From Streptomyces sp. SolWspMP-5a-2 (lineage in GTDB: Bacteria; Actinomycetota; Actinomycetes; Streptomycetales; Streptomycetaceae), in the NCBI RefSeq assembly GCF_900091845.1, contig NZ_FMCI01000128.1, forward strand, positions 1 through 35,822: a DNA stretch of 35,822 nt. The letters are read 5' to 3'. Position numbers and translations under genes: made by a program. Positions 24,644-31,260 of the stretch are shown here, piece by piece (the stretch's first letter is position 1; every line of letters begins with the position of its first letter). The notes beneath the pieces are model-generated. The model was not told the DNA's origin, made no database searches, and saw only the letters and a program-made list of their open reading frames with translations.

Positions 24644-24815
24644 CAAGGGTGCCCGACCGCCACCGGCTCCCGAGGGTGCCCCACCCGACGGCCAGCGGGT
24701 CCCGAGGGTGCCCCGACGGCCACCGGGTCCCGAGGGTGCCCCGGCCGCCACCAGGTTCCGAGGGTGCCCCGGCCGCCACCAGGTTCCGAGGGTGCCCCGG
24801 CCGCCATCGGGTTTC
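24644..24815. repeat. 28-bp imperfect tandem repeat, about six copies
   Basis: The core CGAGGGTGCCC starts at 24671, 24703, 24731, 24759 and 24787, with a degenerate copy at 24644; spacings are 27, 32, 28, 28 and 28. Copies 4 and 5 are almost identical (GGCCGCCACCAGGTTCCGAG between cores). Twenty-eight is not a multiple of three, so the array is not coding. There are no spacers between units, so it is not CRISPR. Confidence 0.85.
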
Positions 24816-24920
24816 CCCGGTCCCGGCGGGGAGCCTGGGTTCCTTTCCCAGTCCGGACGGGGCGCCCGGGTTCCCTCACCGGTCCGGGCGGGGCTCCCGG
24901 TGCCCGTCCACGGTTCCGCC

Positions 24921-24955
24921 GAGGTCCGAGGTCCGAGGTCCGAGGTCCGAGGTTC
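24921..24955. repeat. Heptamer tandem repeat GAGGTCC, five units
   Basis: Four exact copies of GAGGTCC (24921-24948) and a fifth with one change (GAGGTTC, 24949-24955). Probably slipped-strand expansion. Confidence 0.85.
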
Positions 24956-24990
24956 GGGGCCCGAGGCCGGGGGCTCAAGACCCTGGGGTC

Positions 24991-25018
24991 GGGGGCCCGG
25001 TGCGCGGACCGGGCCCCC
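24991..25018. terminator. Bidirectional terminator hairpin
   Basis: A perfect 11-bp stem, GGGGGCCCGGT (24991-25001) with ACCGGGCCCCC (25008-25018), loop GCGCGG. It sits between two convergent genes, 126 bases past the end of the SDR gene at 25144 (reading leftwards) and well past the SDR/epimerase gene. Confidence 0.7.
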
Positions 25019-25143
25019 GGCGGCCGGGCCACGCGTCCGGCGCCGTCCCGTCCGATTCCGCGCGTGCCGTCCACCTCCGCCGCACGTCCCATCCGTCTCC
25101 GCCGCGTGTCCCGCCCGCCTCCGCGCGTGCCGTCCCGACGCGT

Positions 25144-26109
25144 CTACCGCAGCGGCGTCGGCTCCTCCTCGTCGGTCAGGTGGACGAGGCGCCTGGAGTC
25201 GTCCCAGAGGCGTGCCGCGCGCCGCTCGTCGTAGGAGAGCCGGGCGGAGCGCACCGCCGACAGGGTTCCGTCGTGCGCCTGGAAGTAGGCGCCGGACGCG
25301 TCCGCGTACCGGGGGTCGACCGCCAGCGCCGCCAGCGAGGCGCCCGAGAAGTCCACGTCCGACGTGGTGACGCCGACGCGTTTCGAGACCCAGTTCAGCG
25401 CGGCCGTCCGCGAGACCCACCGCACCGGCTTCGGCAGGGCGCGCAGGAAGCCGGTGTCCGGCACGCTTCCCGGGTCGAAGGCGATGGAGGAGACCGCGCT
25501 GTCCGCCCGGCGCAGCCGCCGGTCCAGTTCGTAGGCGTACATCACGGTGCAGAGCTTCGAGGTGGAGTAGCGCTTCCCGGCGGACAGCACCCGGCCGCCG
25601 TCCTTCCCGTGGGCGGCCAGGGCGACGGCGTCCGGTTCCACGGTGGCGCCCACCAGACGGCCGTCCATCGAGTCCCGGTCGTGGGTGCCGCTGGCGGTGT
25701 AGACGACGCGGCCCGTCCCGGCGAGGTGCGGGAAGAGGAGTTCGACGAGGAGGAAGTGGCCCAGGCAGTTGGTCGCGAAGGTCGTCTCGTAGCCGTCGGG
25801 GCTGTAGGAGACGTCGCCGTCGAAGCGGCCGCCCGCGTTGCAGACGAGCGCGTCGAGTCCGGAGACCTCGCCGGAGTCCAGCATCGCGCGGAACCCTGCG
25901 GCGGCCGACCTGACCGAGGCGAGCGACGAGGTGTCGAGCGCCAGCGTCGTCACGGACACGCCGTGGTCGGCGCTCAGTTCACCGGCCGTCCGCCGCATGC
26001 GGTCCGGGCTGCGGCCCGCGAGGACGAGGTCGGTGCCCCGCGCGGCGAGCGTGCGCGCGGCGGCCAGGCCGATGCCCGAGTGGCCGCCGGTGATCAGGAC
26101 CGAGGTCAT
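25144..26109 (-). CDS. Short-chain dehydrogenase/reductase (321 aa)
   Basis: A classical SDR in the protochlorophyllide-reductase/retinol-dehydrogenase-like size class. The cofactor motif TGGHSGIG is at 7-14, NAGG near 90-93, the catalytic Ser lies in VVYTASGTHD and the Tyr-Lys pair in YSTSK. It reduces a carbonyl or oxidises an alcohol with NAD(P)H; the substrate is unknown. ATG at 26109 has a very good AGGAGG upstream. It is transcribed away from lacI. Its upstream region carries an array of GGACGTCC palindromes (26196-26222) that could be regulatory. Confidence 0.92.
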   Translation of the reverse strand: MTSVLITGGHSGIGLAAARTLAARGTDLVLAGRSPDRMRRTAGELSADHGVSVTTLALDTSSLASVRSAAAGFRAMLDSGEVSGLDALVCNAGGRFDGDVSYSPDGYETTFATNCLGHFLLVELLFPHLAGTGRVVYTASGTHDRDSMDGRLVGATVEPDAVALAAHGKDGGRVLSAGKRYSTSKLCTVMYAYELDRRLRRADSAVSSIAFDPGSVPDTGFLRALPKPVRWVSRTAALNWVSKRVGVTTSDVDFSGASLAALAVDPRYADASGAYFQAHDGTLSAVRSARLSYDERRAARLWDDSRRLVHLTDEEEPTPLR

Positions 26110-26195
26110 GACTGTTCCTCCTGGATTGCGTGTGGCCGACGGCGGGTCCGGACGCCCGGACGCCTAGAAGCCCGGACGCCCCGATGTCTGGAAGC

Positions 26196-26222
26196 CCGGA
26201 CGTCCGGACGTCCGGACGTCCG
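26196..26222. repeat. Three head-to-tail GGACGTCC palindromes
   Basis: The 8-bp unit CCGGACGT repeats three times plus CCG, so the self-complementary octamer GGACGTCC occurs at 26198, 26206 and 26214. Degenerate relatives (CCCGGACGCC) extend back to about 26144; AAGCCCGGACG occurs twice, 24 bases apart. Confidence 0.8.
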
Positions 26223-26489
26223 AAAGGCGGCGCCGTCCGCGTCCCGTGGCCCCGGCCACGCCTTCACTGTCACCGCCCGCGCCGCTCTCCGCGAGCGCCG
26301 ACGCGGGCCGGTCCAGGATCACCGCGCACGCGAGCCGTAACCAGGGAGCGCCCCTCCCAGCCTGCCGACTACGAGCCTCGGGGCGCGGGAGGCACCGGTG
26401 CGCGCTCGTCGGCGGACTCGCGTGAGGGTCACGGCTCTCCGGGGCGGTCGGTCAGCGGGGCCCGCACGGCCGCCCGATCCCCGGGCCGG

Positions 26490-26518
26490 TTGCCTCACCC
26501 GTCGACCGGCCCTAGCAT
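26490..26518 (+). promoter_or_regulatory. lacI-gene promoter
   Basis: TTGCCT (26490-26495), a 17-base spacer and TAGCAT (26513-26518). The predicted transcription start (about 26525) falls within the operator that follows. This excludes the ATG at 26521 as the protein start. Confidence 0.55.
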
Positions 26519-26534
26519 GAATGCGCTTTCATTC
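26515..26534 (+). promoter_or_regulatory. LacI-type operator, probable autoregulation site
   Basis: The 14-bp centre TGAATGCGCTTTCA (26518-26531) is a palindrome around a central CG with a single mismatched pair, the classic LacI/GalR operator form. The symmetry extends to 20 bp with one further mismatched pair. It overlaps the predicted -10 and +1. Confidence 0.75.
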
Positions 26535-26566
26535 TCTTCGCGCAGCACAGAACGGGGATCCGGTCC

Positions 26567-26587
26567 ATGAATGGCGTCGTCTCGTGA
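26567..26587 (+). CDS. Possible six-codon leader ORF (MNGVVS) coupled to lacI
   Basis: ATG at 26567 is preceded by GGGGA (26554-26558) and its TGA (26585-26587) overlaps the GTG of the regulator (GTGA). The regulator itself has no Shine-Dalgarno, so ribosomes could reach it through this mini-frame. It may also be chance. Confidence 0.25.
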   Translation: MNGVVS

Positions 26588-27672
26588 ACGCCGCGCCCAC
26601 GGTGTACGACGTCGCCGAACGCTCCGGGGTCTCCATCGCCACCGTGTCGCGGGTGTACCGCAGCCCCGACTCCGTCCGGGCCGCCACCCGCGAACGCGTC
26701 CTGGCCGCCGCGCGGGAACTCGGCTACGTGCCCAGCGGCAACGCGCGCGGTCTCGCCAGTCGCTCCACCGGCGTCCTCGGCCTCTGCTTCCCCGACTACT
26801 CGGACCCGGACACGGTCGGCGCCGAGGACGACGACGCGGCGATGCTCTACTCCGACCAGATCATCCGGGGCATGGAGCGCGCGGCCCGCCGTCACGGGTA
26901 CGCGCTGCTGATCGCGGCGTCGCTGGAAGGCGGTCCGGAGAACCTGGTCGCCAAGGTGGCCGGGCGGGTCGACGGATTCGCCGTGCTCGCCCGTACCGTG
27001 CCGACCGAGGAGCTGGAGGTGATCTCCCGGCGCCGACCGGTCGTCATGCTGGCCGGGCCGCGCGCGCAGGATCCCTCCCTCGACCACCTGGACCACGTGG
27101 AGGTCGCCAACGAGGACGGCCAGTACCAGCTCACCCGGCACCTCCTCGACGACCACGGGCTGCGCCGTCTCGCCTATGTGGGGTTCGCCGAGGACTCGCC
27201 GGACGTCGAGGCGCGCTTCCGCGGTTTCCAGCGCGCGTGCCGGGAGGCGGGCGCCGAGGTGGGGGACCGTCCCGCCCTGCGGATGCCGATGATGACCAGG
27301 GCGGAGGGCGCGCACGCGGCCGATCTGCTCTGCTCGGGGCCGGGGGAGCGGCCCGAGGCGTTCCTCTTCGCCAACGACCAGATGGCCGTCGGCGCGCTCC
27401 AGGCCCTCGAACGGCGGGGGCTGCGGGTGCCGGACGACGTCGTCGTCACCGGCTTCGACGGCATCCCGCTGAGCCGTCTGGTCCGGCCCGCCCTCACCAC
27501 CGTGCGGCAGCCGATGGTGCGGCTGGGGGAGAAGGCCGTCGAGCTGCTGGTGCGGCGGCTGACCGGGGAGCGGGAGGCCGATCCCGTCTCGCTGATGCTC
27601 CCGGTCGGGCTCGCCCGGCGGGCCAGTTGCGGCTGCGCGGACGAGGAGAACACCGCGTCCGCCGACATCTGA
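26584..27672 (+). CDS. LacI-family transcriptional regulator
   Basis: A 362-aa LacI/GalR repressor with a helix-turn-helix at residues 6-25 (TVYDVAERSGVSIATVSRVY), the hinge helix region NARGLASRSTGVLGL, and a periplasmic-binding-protein-like sugar domain ending in FANDQMAVGALQALERRGLRVPDDVVVTGFDGIPLSR. It has the usual streptomycete SCGC tail. I choose GTG 26584 because transcription should begin near 26525. The adjacent genes are not sugar genes; the sugar ABC operon at 31.2 kb carries a related operator and is a possible target. The 89 bases after the stop show no clear terminator. Confidence 0.92.
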   Translation: MNAAPTVYDVAERSGVSIATVSRVYRSPDSVRAATRERVLAAARELGYVPSGNARGLASRSTGVLGLCFPDYSDPDTVGAEDDDAAMLYSDQIIRGMERAARRHGYALLIAASLEGGPENLVAKVAGRVDGFAVLARTVPTEELEVISRRRPVVMLAGPRAQDPSLDHLDHVEVANEDGQYQLTRHLLDDHGLRRLAYVGFAEDSPDVEARFRGFQRACREAGAEVGDRPALRMPMMTRAEGAHAADLLCSGPGERPEAFLFANDQMAVGALQALERRGLRVPDDVVVTGFDGIPLSRLVRPALTTVRQPMVRLGEKAVELLVRRLTGEREADPVSLMLPVGLARRASCGCADEENTASADI

Positions 27673-27761
27673 GCCGTCCTGCACGGGGCGCGGCCCGCGC
27701 CTGCGCACGAGCCGTCAACAGCCCTCCATCTCAACCGAGTTGGCCGTCCGTGCCTTACAGG

Positions 27762-28790
27762 TCACTGGATGCTCCAGCGGTGGGGATGGCCGGGGTCGGC
27801 GGGGCAGGTGAAGACGTTCAGCTCACCGCTGCGGCCCACGGTGACCCCCGTGGGGGTGGCCCACCGGTGTGTCGGGCGGTCGCGGTCCTCCAGCGGTCGC
27901 CAGCTCGCGCTGCCGCCGTCCCACTCCGTGCTGTCGACGGTCAGCAGCAGGCGCATCGGTGCCGCGCAGGCCGGGCAGTCCATCGGGTACGGGTCCGTGG
28001 CGTGCCAGGAGGCGAAGCCGCCCACGCGCCAGCCCGGCGGGACCGACAGGTCGTACTGGTAGCCGGGCGGACCCGGCCTGCTCCCGTCCGCCGACCGCTC
28101 GGCCTCCTCCGCGCGCGCCTCCTCCCAGGTGTCGACGCGGGCGCACAGCTCCCGCGGCAGGAGCCCGGCGAACGGGTAGGTGACCACCTGTTCCGGGTGC
28201 AGCACACAGGGTTCGGGCACGTAGCCGTCGGCCCCGACTACCAGGGGCCGCGGCGGCACGGTCAGCACCTCGCCGACCTCCCACGAACGGCGCCAGCGCA
28301 GGTGCGGCGCCAGGTCGTACCCGCCGGGACCGTGCGCGTCGAAGGGGCACCAGAACACCTGGAGCAGATCGCAGCCGGACGGCCCCGCCGGAAGGTCGGG
28401 CACGTCCCGCCGGTACAGCTGCGCCAGGCCGATCAGCGGCAGCGGGTCGGTGTCGGACGCGGGGACGTGGTGCTCCCGGTCCAGCTCGTCCAACAGCTCC
28501 CGTTCCGCGTCCGTCGGGCCGGGAGCCTCCTCGCGGGCCCACGCGGAGGCCAGCAGCCGCCGACGCCGGTGGATGTCGGCCGGGCGGCGGCCGTACCCGC
28601 GGCCGTGCGCCTCGCGGCAGACCGGCCAGGGCTCGTCCGCGGGCCACAGCAGCGGACCGCCCACGGAACTGGCGGACGCGTCCGGCCTGCCGGGCCGCGG
28701 ATGGAGCCGGGTCGTCGTCCCCCGGAACGCGGCCAGCTCCGGGAAGAGCGCCTCGACGTCGAGCGGCCGTGCGGGCGTGGTCCTCGTCAT
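27762..28790 (-). CDS. DUF1963-like hypothetical protein
   Basis: A soluble 342-aa protein. The N-terminal GGPLLWPADEPWPVC segment is characteristic of the DUF1963/YwqG-type family, whose function is not known. A Cys pair in DCPACAAPM (about residue 272) and a further CPADPGHPH near the C-terminus might bind zinc. GYQYDLSVPPGWRVGGF precedes them. ATG at 28790 with a weak Shine-Dalgarno. It is convergent with lacI and divergent from the MmyB-type regulator. No signal peptide. Such proteins are common single genes in streptomycetes. Confidence 0.78.
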   Translation of the reverse strand: MTRTTPARPLDVEALFPELAAFRGTTTRLHPRPGRPDASASSVGGPLLWPADEPWPVCREAHGRGYGRRPADIHRRRRLLASAWAREEAPGPTDAERELLDELDREHHVPASDTDPLPLIGLAQLYRRDVPDLPAGPSGCDLLQVFWCPFDAHGPGGYDLAPHLRWRRSWEVGEVLTVPPRPLVVGADGYVPEPCVLHPEQVVTYPFAGLLPRELCARVDTWEEARAEEAERSADGSRPGPPGYQYDLSVPPGWRVGGFASWHATDPYPMDCPACAAPMRLLLTVDSTEWDGGSASWRPLEDRDRPTHRWATPTGVTVGRSGELNVFTCPADPGHPHRWSIQ

Positions 28791-28848
28791 GGACGCGACC
28801 CTAGAACGGAGGCGAAGGGCGACAGGCGGCGGGTGACGGGTGGCAGAT

Positions 28849-28914
28849 GGCGCATCACGGGTGGCGCATCATGGGTGGTGCATCACGGGTGACGGGTGAC
28901 GGGTGACGGGTGGC
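28849..28914. repeat. Two abutting minisatellites (14-bp x3, then 7-bp x4)
   Basis: GGCGCATCACGGGT occurs three times in tandem with single changes (28849-28862, 28863-28876, 28877-28890). It runs into GGGTGAC repeated from 28887 to 28907 and one GGGTGGC (28908-28914). Looser G-rich copies (ACAGGTGG) continue to about 28960. The spacer 28791-29080 has no gene. Confidence 0.85.
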
Positions 28915-29024
28915 AGGTGGCGGGGGACAGGTGGTGGGGCGCGGGGGACAGGTGGCGGGTCCGGGTCCCGGCGCCCGTGGCGGTGTGCCGGTGTGGCGGT
29001 CGGTGGTCCTGACCGGACCCGGGG

Positions 29025-29049
29025 CGGGTGGTACCGCGCGTACCACCCG
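29025..29049. promoter_or_regulatory. Operator upstream of the MmyB-type regulator
   Basis: CGGGTGGTAC-CGCGC-GTACCACCCG, a perfect inverted repeat with 10-bp arms and a 5-base centre, 31 bases before the gene start. A related site with the same spacing lies before the downstream SDR gene (29958-29974). Confidence 0.8.
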
Positions 29050-29080
29050 GCGGGGCGTGGTCTGCGGGAGGATGGCGGGC

Positions 29081-29914
29081 ATGGAGCAACTCGGTGCCGC
29101 GCTGCGGGCGTGGCGGGACCGGCTGGACCCCGCCACGGTGGGTTTCGCGCACGGCGCGCCCCGGCGGGTCCCCGGCCTGCGGCGCGCGGAGCTGGCGACG
29201 CTGGCCGGGATCTCGGTCGAGTACGTGGTCCGGCTGGAGCAGGGGCGGGTGGCGACCCCCTCGGCGCAGGTCTGCTCGGCCCTCGCCCGCGCCCTGCGAC
29301 TCTCCGACGACGAGCACGCGCATCTGCTGCGCATGGCCGGTCACGCGGCGGATCCCAGCCGGGTGCCGCGGATGATCCCGGGGAGCCTCTACCGGATCGT
29401 GGACCAACTCGCCGCGAATCCGCTGGCGATCTACGACGCCACCTGGCAACTGCTGTACTGGAACCCGCTGTTCGCGGCCACGTTCGGCGATCCCACCGTC
29501 CGCGCGGTGGCCGACCGCAACGTCCTGGTCTGGCAGTTCCTCGGGGAGCTGCCCCGGATCCGGCAGACGGCGGCCGAACGGGCGGCGTTCGAGGAGTCCC
29601 TCGTCGCCGACCTGCGCGCGACGACGAGCCGCTACCCCGGCGACCCCGACCTCGCCGCGCTGGTGTCGAGGCTGCGCCACAGCCCGCGGTTCGGCGCGCT
29701 GTGGAGCCGCCGGGCGGTGGGCGGTCACCAGAGCGCGCACAAACGCGTCCACCACCCGGACGTCGGGGAGATCGCCCTGGACTCCGACATCCTCGCCACC
29801 CAGGACACGAACCTGCGTCTCGTGGTGTACACGCCCCGGCCGGGCACCGACGCCCGCGGCAGACTCGAACTCCTCGCGGCCATCGGGGTCCAGGGGATGG
29901 CTCCCCAGGGGTGA
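29081..29914 (+). CDS. MmyB-family helix-turn-helix regulator
   Basis: A 277-aa regulator with an XRE helix-turn-helix at about residues 30-58 (LRRAELATLAGISVEYVVRLEQGR) followed by an MmyB-type ligand-binding domain (about 90-270; NPLAIYDATWQLLYWNPLFAATFGDP is typical, thought to bind a fatty-acid-like ligand). Start: GGGAGG (29066-29071) is well spaced from ATG 29081 but touches ATG 29072, so I take 29081. It precedes an SDR gene by 155 bases. MmyB-like regulators beside short-chain dehydrogenases are a known recurring arrangement in actinomycetes; the shared operator supports direct control. Confidence 0.92.
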   Translation: MEQLGAALRAWRDRLDPATVGFAHGAPRRVPGLRRAELATLAGISVEYVVRLEQGRVATPSAQVCSALARALRLSDDEHAHLLRMAGHAADPSRVPRMIPGSLYRIVDQLAANPLAIYDATWQLLYWNPLFAATFGDPTVRAVADRNVLVWQFLGELPRIRQTAAERAAFEESLVADLRATTSRYPGDPDLAALVSRLRHSPRFGALWSRRAVGGHQSAHKRVHHPDVGEIALDSDILATQDTNLRLVVYTPRPGTDARGRLELLAAIGVQGMAPQG

Positions 29915-29957
29915 GGGCCCGCGGTCCGCCCTCGCCGGTGCCGACCGGGCCGCCGGG

Positions 29958-29974
29958 TGGTACGCGCGGTACCA
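29958..29974 (+). promoter_or_regulatory. Second MmyB-type operator, upstream of the SDR gene
   Basis: TGGTAC-GCGCG-GTACCA, an inverted repeat of 6-bp arms and 5-base centre. With its flanks it reads GGTGGTAC-N5-GTACCA, the same pattern as 29025-29049. It is 95 bases before the SDR start. Confidence 0.75.
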
Positions 29975-30069
29975 GCAAGTGCCGTGGCTCCCCCCGGCCC
30001 TCCCGGACACCCAGCATGAAGTGCGTGGACAGCGCACCACCCGTGCTGTCGGGACCAGGAGGAGCCAGC

Positions 30070-30762
30070 ATGACCACCACCTTCATCACCGGGGCCAACA
30101 AGTCCCTCGGTTTCGAGACCGCCCGCCGCCTCGTCGAGGCCGGGCACACCGTCCTCCTCGGCGCCCGCGACGCCGAGCGCGGCCGGGCCGCGGCCGCGTC
30201 GCTCGGCGCGCGGTTCGTCCGCATCGACGTGACGGACGACGCCTCGGTCCGGGCCGCGGCCGCGGACGTCGCCGCGCACGAGGGCACGGTCGACGTCCTG
30301 GTCAACAACGCCGGGGTCCTCGGCAGGGTCGGCCCCGTCGAGGAGTACACCGCGGCCGACATGAGCGCCGTGCTCGACGTGAACGTCGTCGGGATCGTGC
30401 GGGTCACGCACGCCTTCCTGCCGCTGCTGCGGACCTCGCCGAACCCTGTCATCGTCAACGTCGCCAGCGGGATGGGCTCGTTCGGCATGACCCAGGACCC
30501 GGAGCGGGTCGAGTCGCGGTACTCCCTGCCCCTCTACTCCGCCTCGAAGGCCGCGGTCACCATGCTCACGACGCGGTACGCCAGGGAGCTGAAGGACGTG
30601 AAGGTCAACGCGGCGGACCCCGGGCAGACCGCGACCGACTTCACCGGCGGCCTCGGGCACAGCGTCGCCGACGGCGCCGAGTCCATCGTCACCCTCGCGA
30701 CGATCGGCCCGGACGGGCCGACGGGCCGGTTCGTCGACCGCGCCGGGAACCTCCCCTGGTGA
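30070..30762 (+). CDS. Short-chain dehydrogenase/reductase controlled by the MmyB-type regulator
   Basis: A 230-aa classical SDR. The nucleotide-binding motif TGANKSLG is at 7-14, NNAG at about 79-82, the catalytic Ser in VASGMGSF and the Tyr-Lys in YSASK. It is an NAD(P)-dependent oxidoreductase of unknown substrate. ATG at 30070 has GGAGGAG upstream. It is immediately downstream of the MmyB-type regulator on the same strand with its own copy of the operator, so it is probably transcribed from its own promoter as the regulator's main target. No terminator hairpin was found directly after the gene. Confidence 0.92.
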   Translation: MTTTFITGANKSLGFETARRLVEAGHTVLLGARDAERGRAAAASLGARFVRIDVTDDASVRAAAADVAAHEGTVDVLVNNAGVLGRVGPVEEYTAADMSAVLDVNVVGIVRVTHAFLPLLRTSPNPVIVNVASGMGSFGMTQDPERVESRYSLPLYSASKAAVTMLTTRYARELKDVKVNAADPGQTATDFTGGLGHSVADGAESIVTLATIGPDGPTGRFVDRAGNLPW

Positions 30763-30962
30763 ACAGGGTCCCCGGCCCGCCGAACCCGGCCCCCGGCCCA
30801 CCCGGGACCGGCCGACGCGCGGCCCGCCCCAGCGGACGTCACCGGACCGGGACAGCGGCGTCGATCACAGTTGCTTTCGCGCTGCATTGATCCGTTTTAT
30901 GGTGCTCTCACACCGGTTGCGGGCGGACGCCGGTCATGACGCGGATCGTGACGCCGGTGCCG

Positions 30963-31116
30963 CCGGAGCGGCCCCGGGAGCCGTCGAGGCGGCACCCGGG
31001 GGGTCGCTGAGGTCGCACCCAGGGGTCACTGAGGTGGCACCCGGGAGCTGCTGAGGCGGTCCCCGGGAGTCGTCGGGGTGGTCCCCGGGAGTCGCCGGGG
31101 TGGTGTCCCGGCGGAC
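30963..31116. repeat. 22-bp degenerate tandem repeat, about seven units
   Basis: Units such as CTGAGGTGGCACCCGGGAG begin at 30963, 30984, 31007, 31029, 31051, 31073 and 31095, with a period of 21-23 and mostly 22. Each holds a CCCGGG-like core, so alternate pairing within the transcript is possible. Confidence 0.8.
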
Positions 31117-31202
31117 GTCGGCGCGGTCCGTCGGATGTCCCGCTCGTTACGGGAGTGTGACCAAGACCCCCCTTGCCAGGTCCCGAAGGGCTGCAAGAGA
31201 GT

Positions 31203-31233
31203 GATGTATGCGCTTACAGACAGCGCATACATC
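31203..31233 (+). promoter_or_regulatory. 31-bp inverted repeat, candidate LacI operator of the sugar operon
   Basis: Perfect 12-bp arms GATGTATGCGCT (31203-31214) and AGCGCATACATC (31222-31233) with TACAGAC between. The left part also reads TGTATGCGCTTACA (31205-31218), a LacI-type palindrome differing from the lacI-gene operator only at two symmetric positions. It ends 27 bases before the start codon of the binding protein, ideally placed to block transcription. Confidence 0.75.
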
Positions 31234-31260
31234 GTTCGGAAGCTCAAGGAGGAGCCCGCC

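Larger units (their letters stand above)
24627..25143. other. Gene-free spacer between convergent genes, repeat-rich
   Basis: This 517-base gap separates the SDR/epimerase gene from the convergent SDR gene. It holds a 28-bp tandem repeat (24644-24815), a heptamer array (24921-24955) and a strong hairpin (24991-25018). Long open frames on both strands here are low-complexity products of the repeats, not genes. Confidence 0.75.
26110..26583. other. Divergent regulatory spacer between the SDR and lacI
   Basis: A 474-base gap with no supportable gene apart from a six-codon open frame at its right end. It holds degenerate GGACG-type repeats (26144-26222), about 265 bases with nothing recognisable, and then the lacI promoter and operator (26490-26534). 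Confidence 0.65.
30763..31260 (+). other. Spacer before the sugar operon: AT-rich island, 22-bp repeats, operator
   Basis: No gene is supported in these 498 bases. A local AT-rich patch (30861-30905) contains TTGCTT (30871-30876)-18-TTTTAT (30895-30900), a possible promoter. A 22-bp repeat array follows, then the inverted repeat at 31203-31233. A 51-codon open frame from ATG 30899 has no Shine-Dalgarno and runs into the repeats, so I do not call it. Confidence 0.65.

Noticed and set aside
24644..24815. Repeat array considered as CRISPR
   Set aside because: The units abut without unique spacers and no cas gene is in the window.
24649..26340. 563-residue plus-strand open frame
   Set aside because: It runs through minisatellites and antisense to the SDR gene, and its protein is low-complexity. 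No start signal.
28903..30762. A 619-residue frame joining the regulator region to the SDR
   Set aside because: The first part is out of frame with the MmyB regulator. Only the last 230 residues, from ATG 30070, are a real gene.
30899..31054. 51-codon open frame after the AT-rich island
   Set aside because: It has no Shine-Dalgarno, and its second half is translated from the 22-bp repeats.
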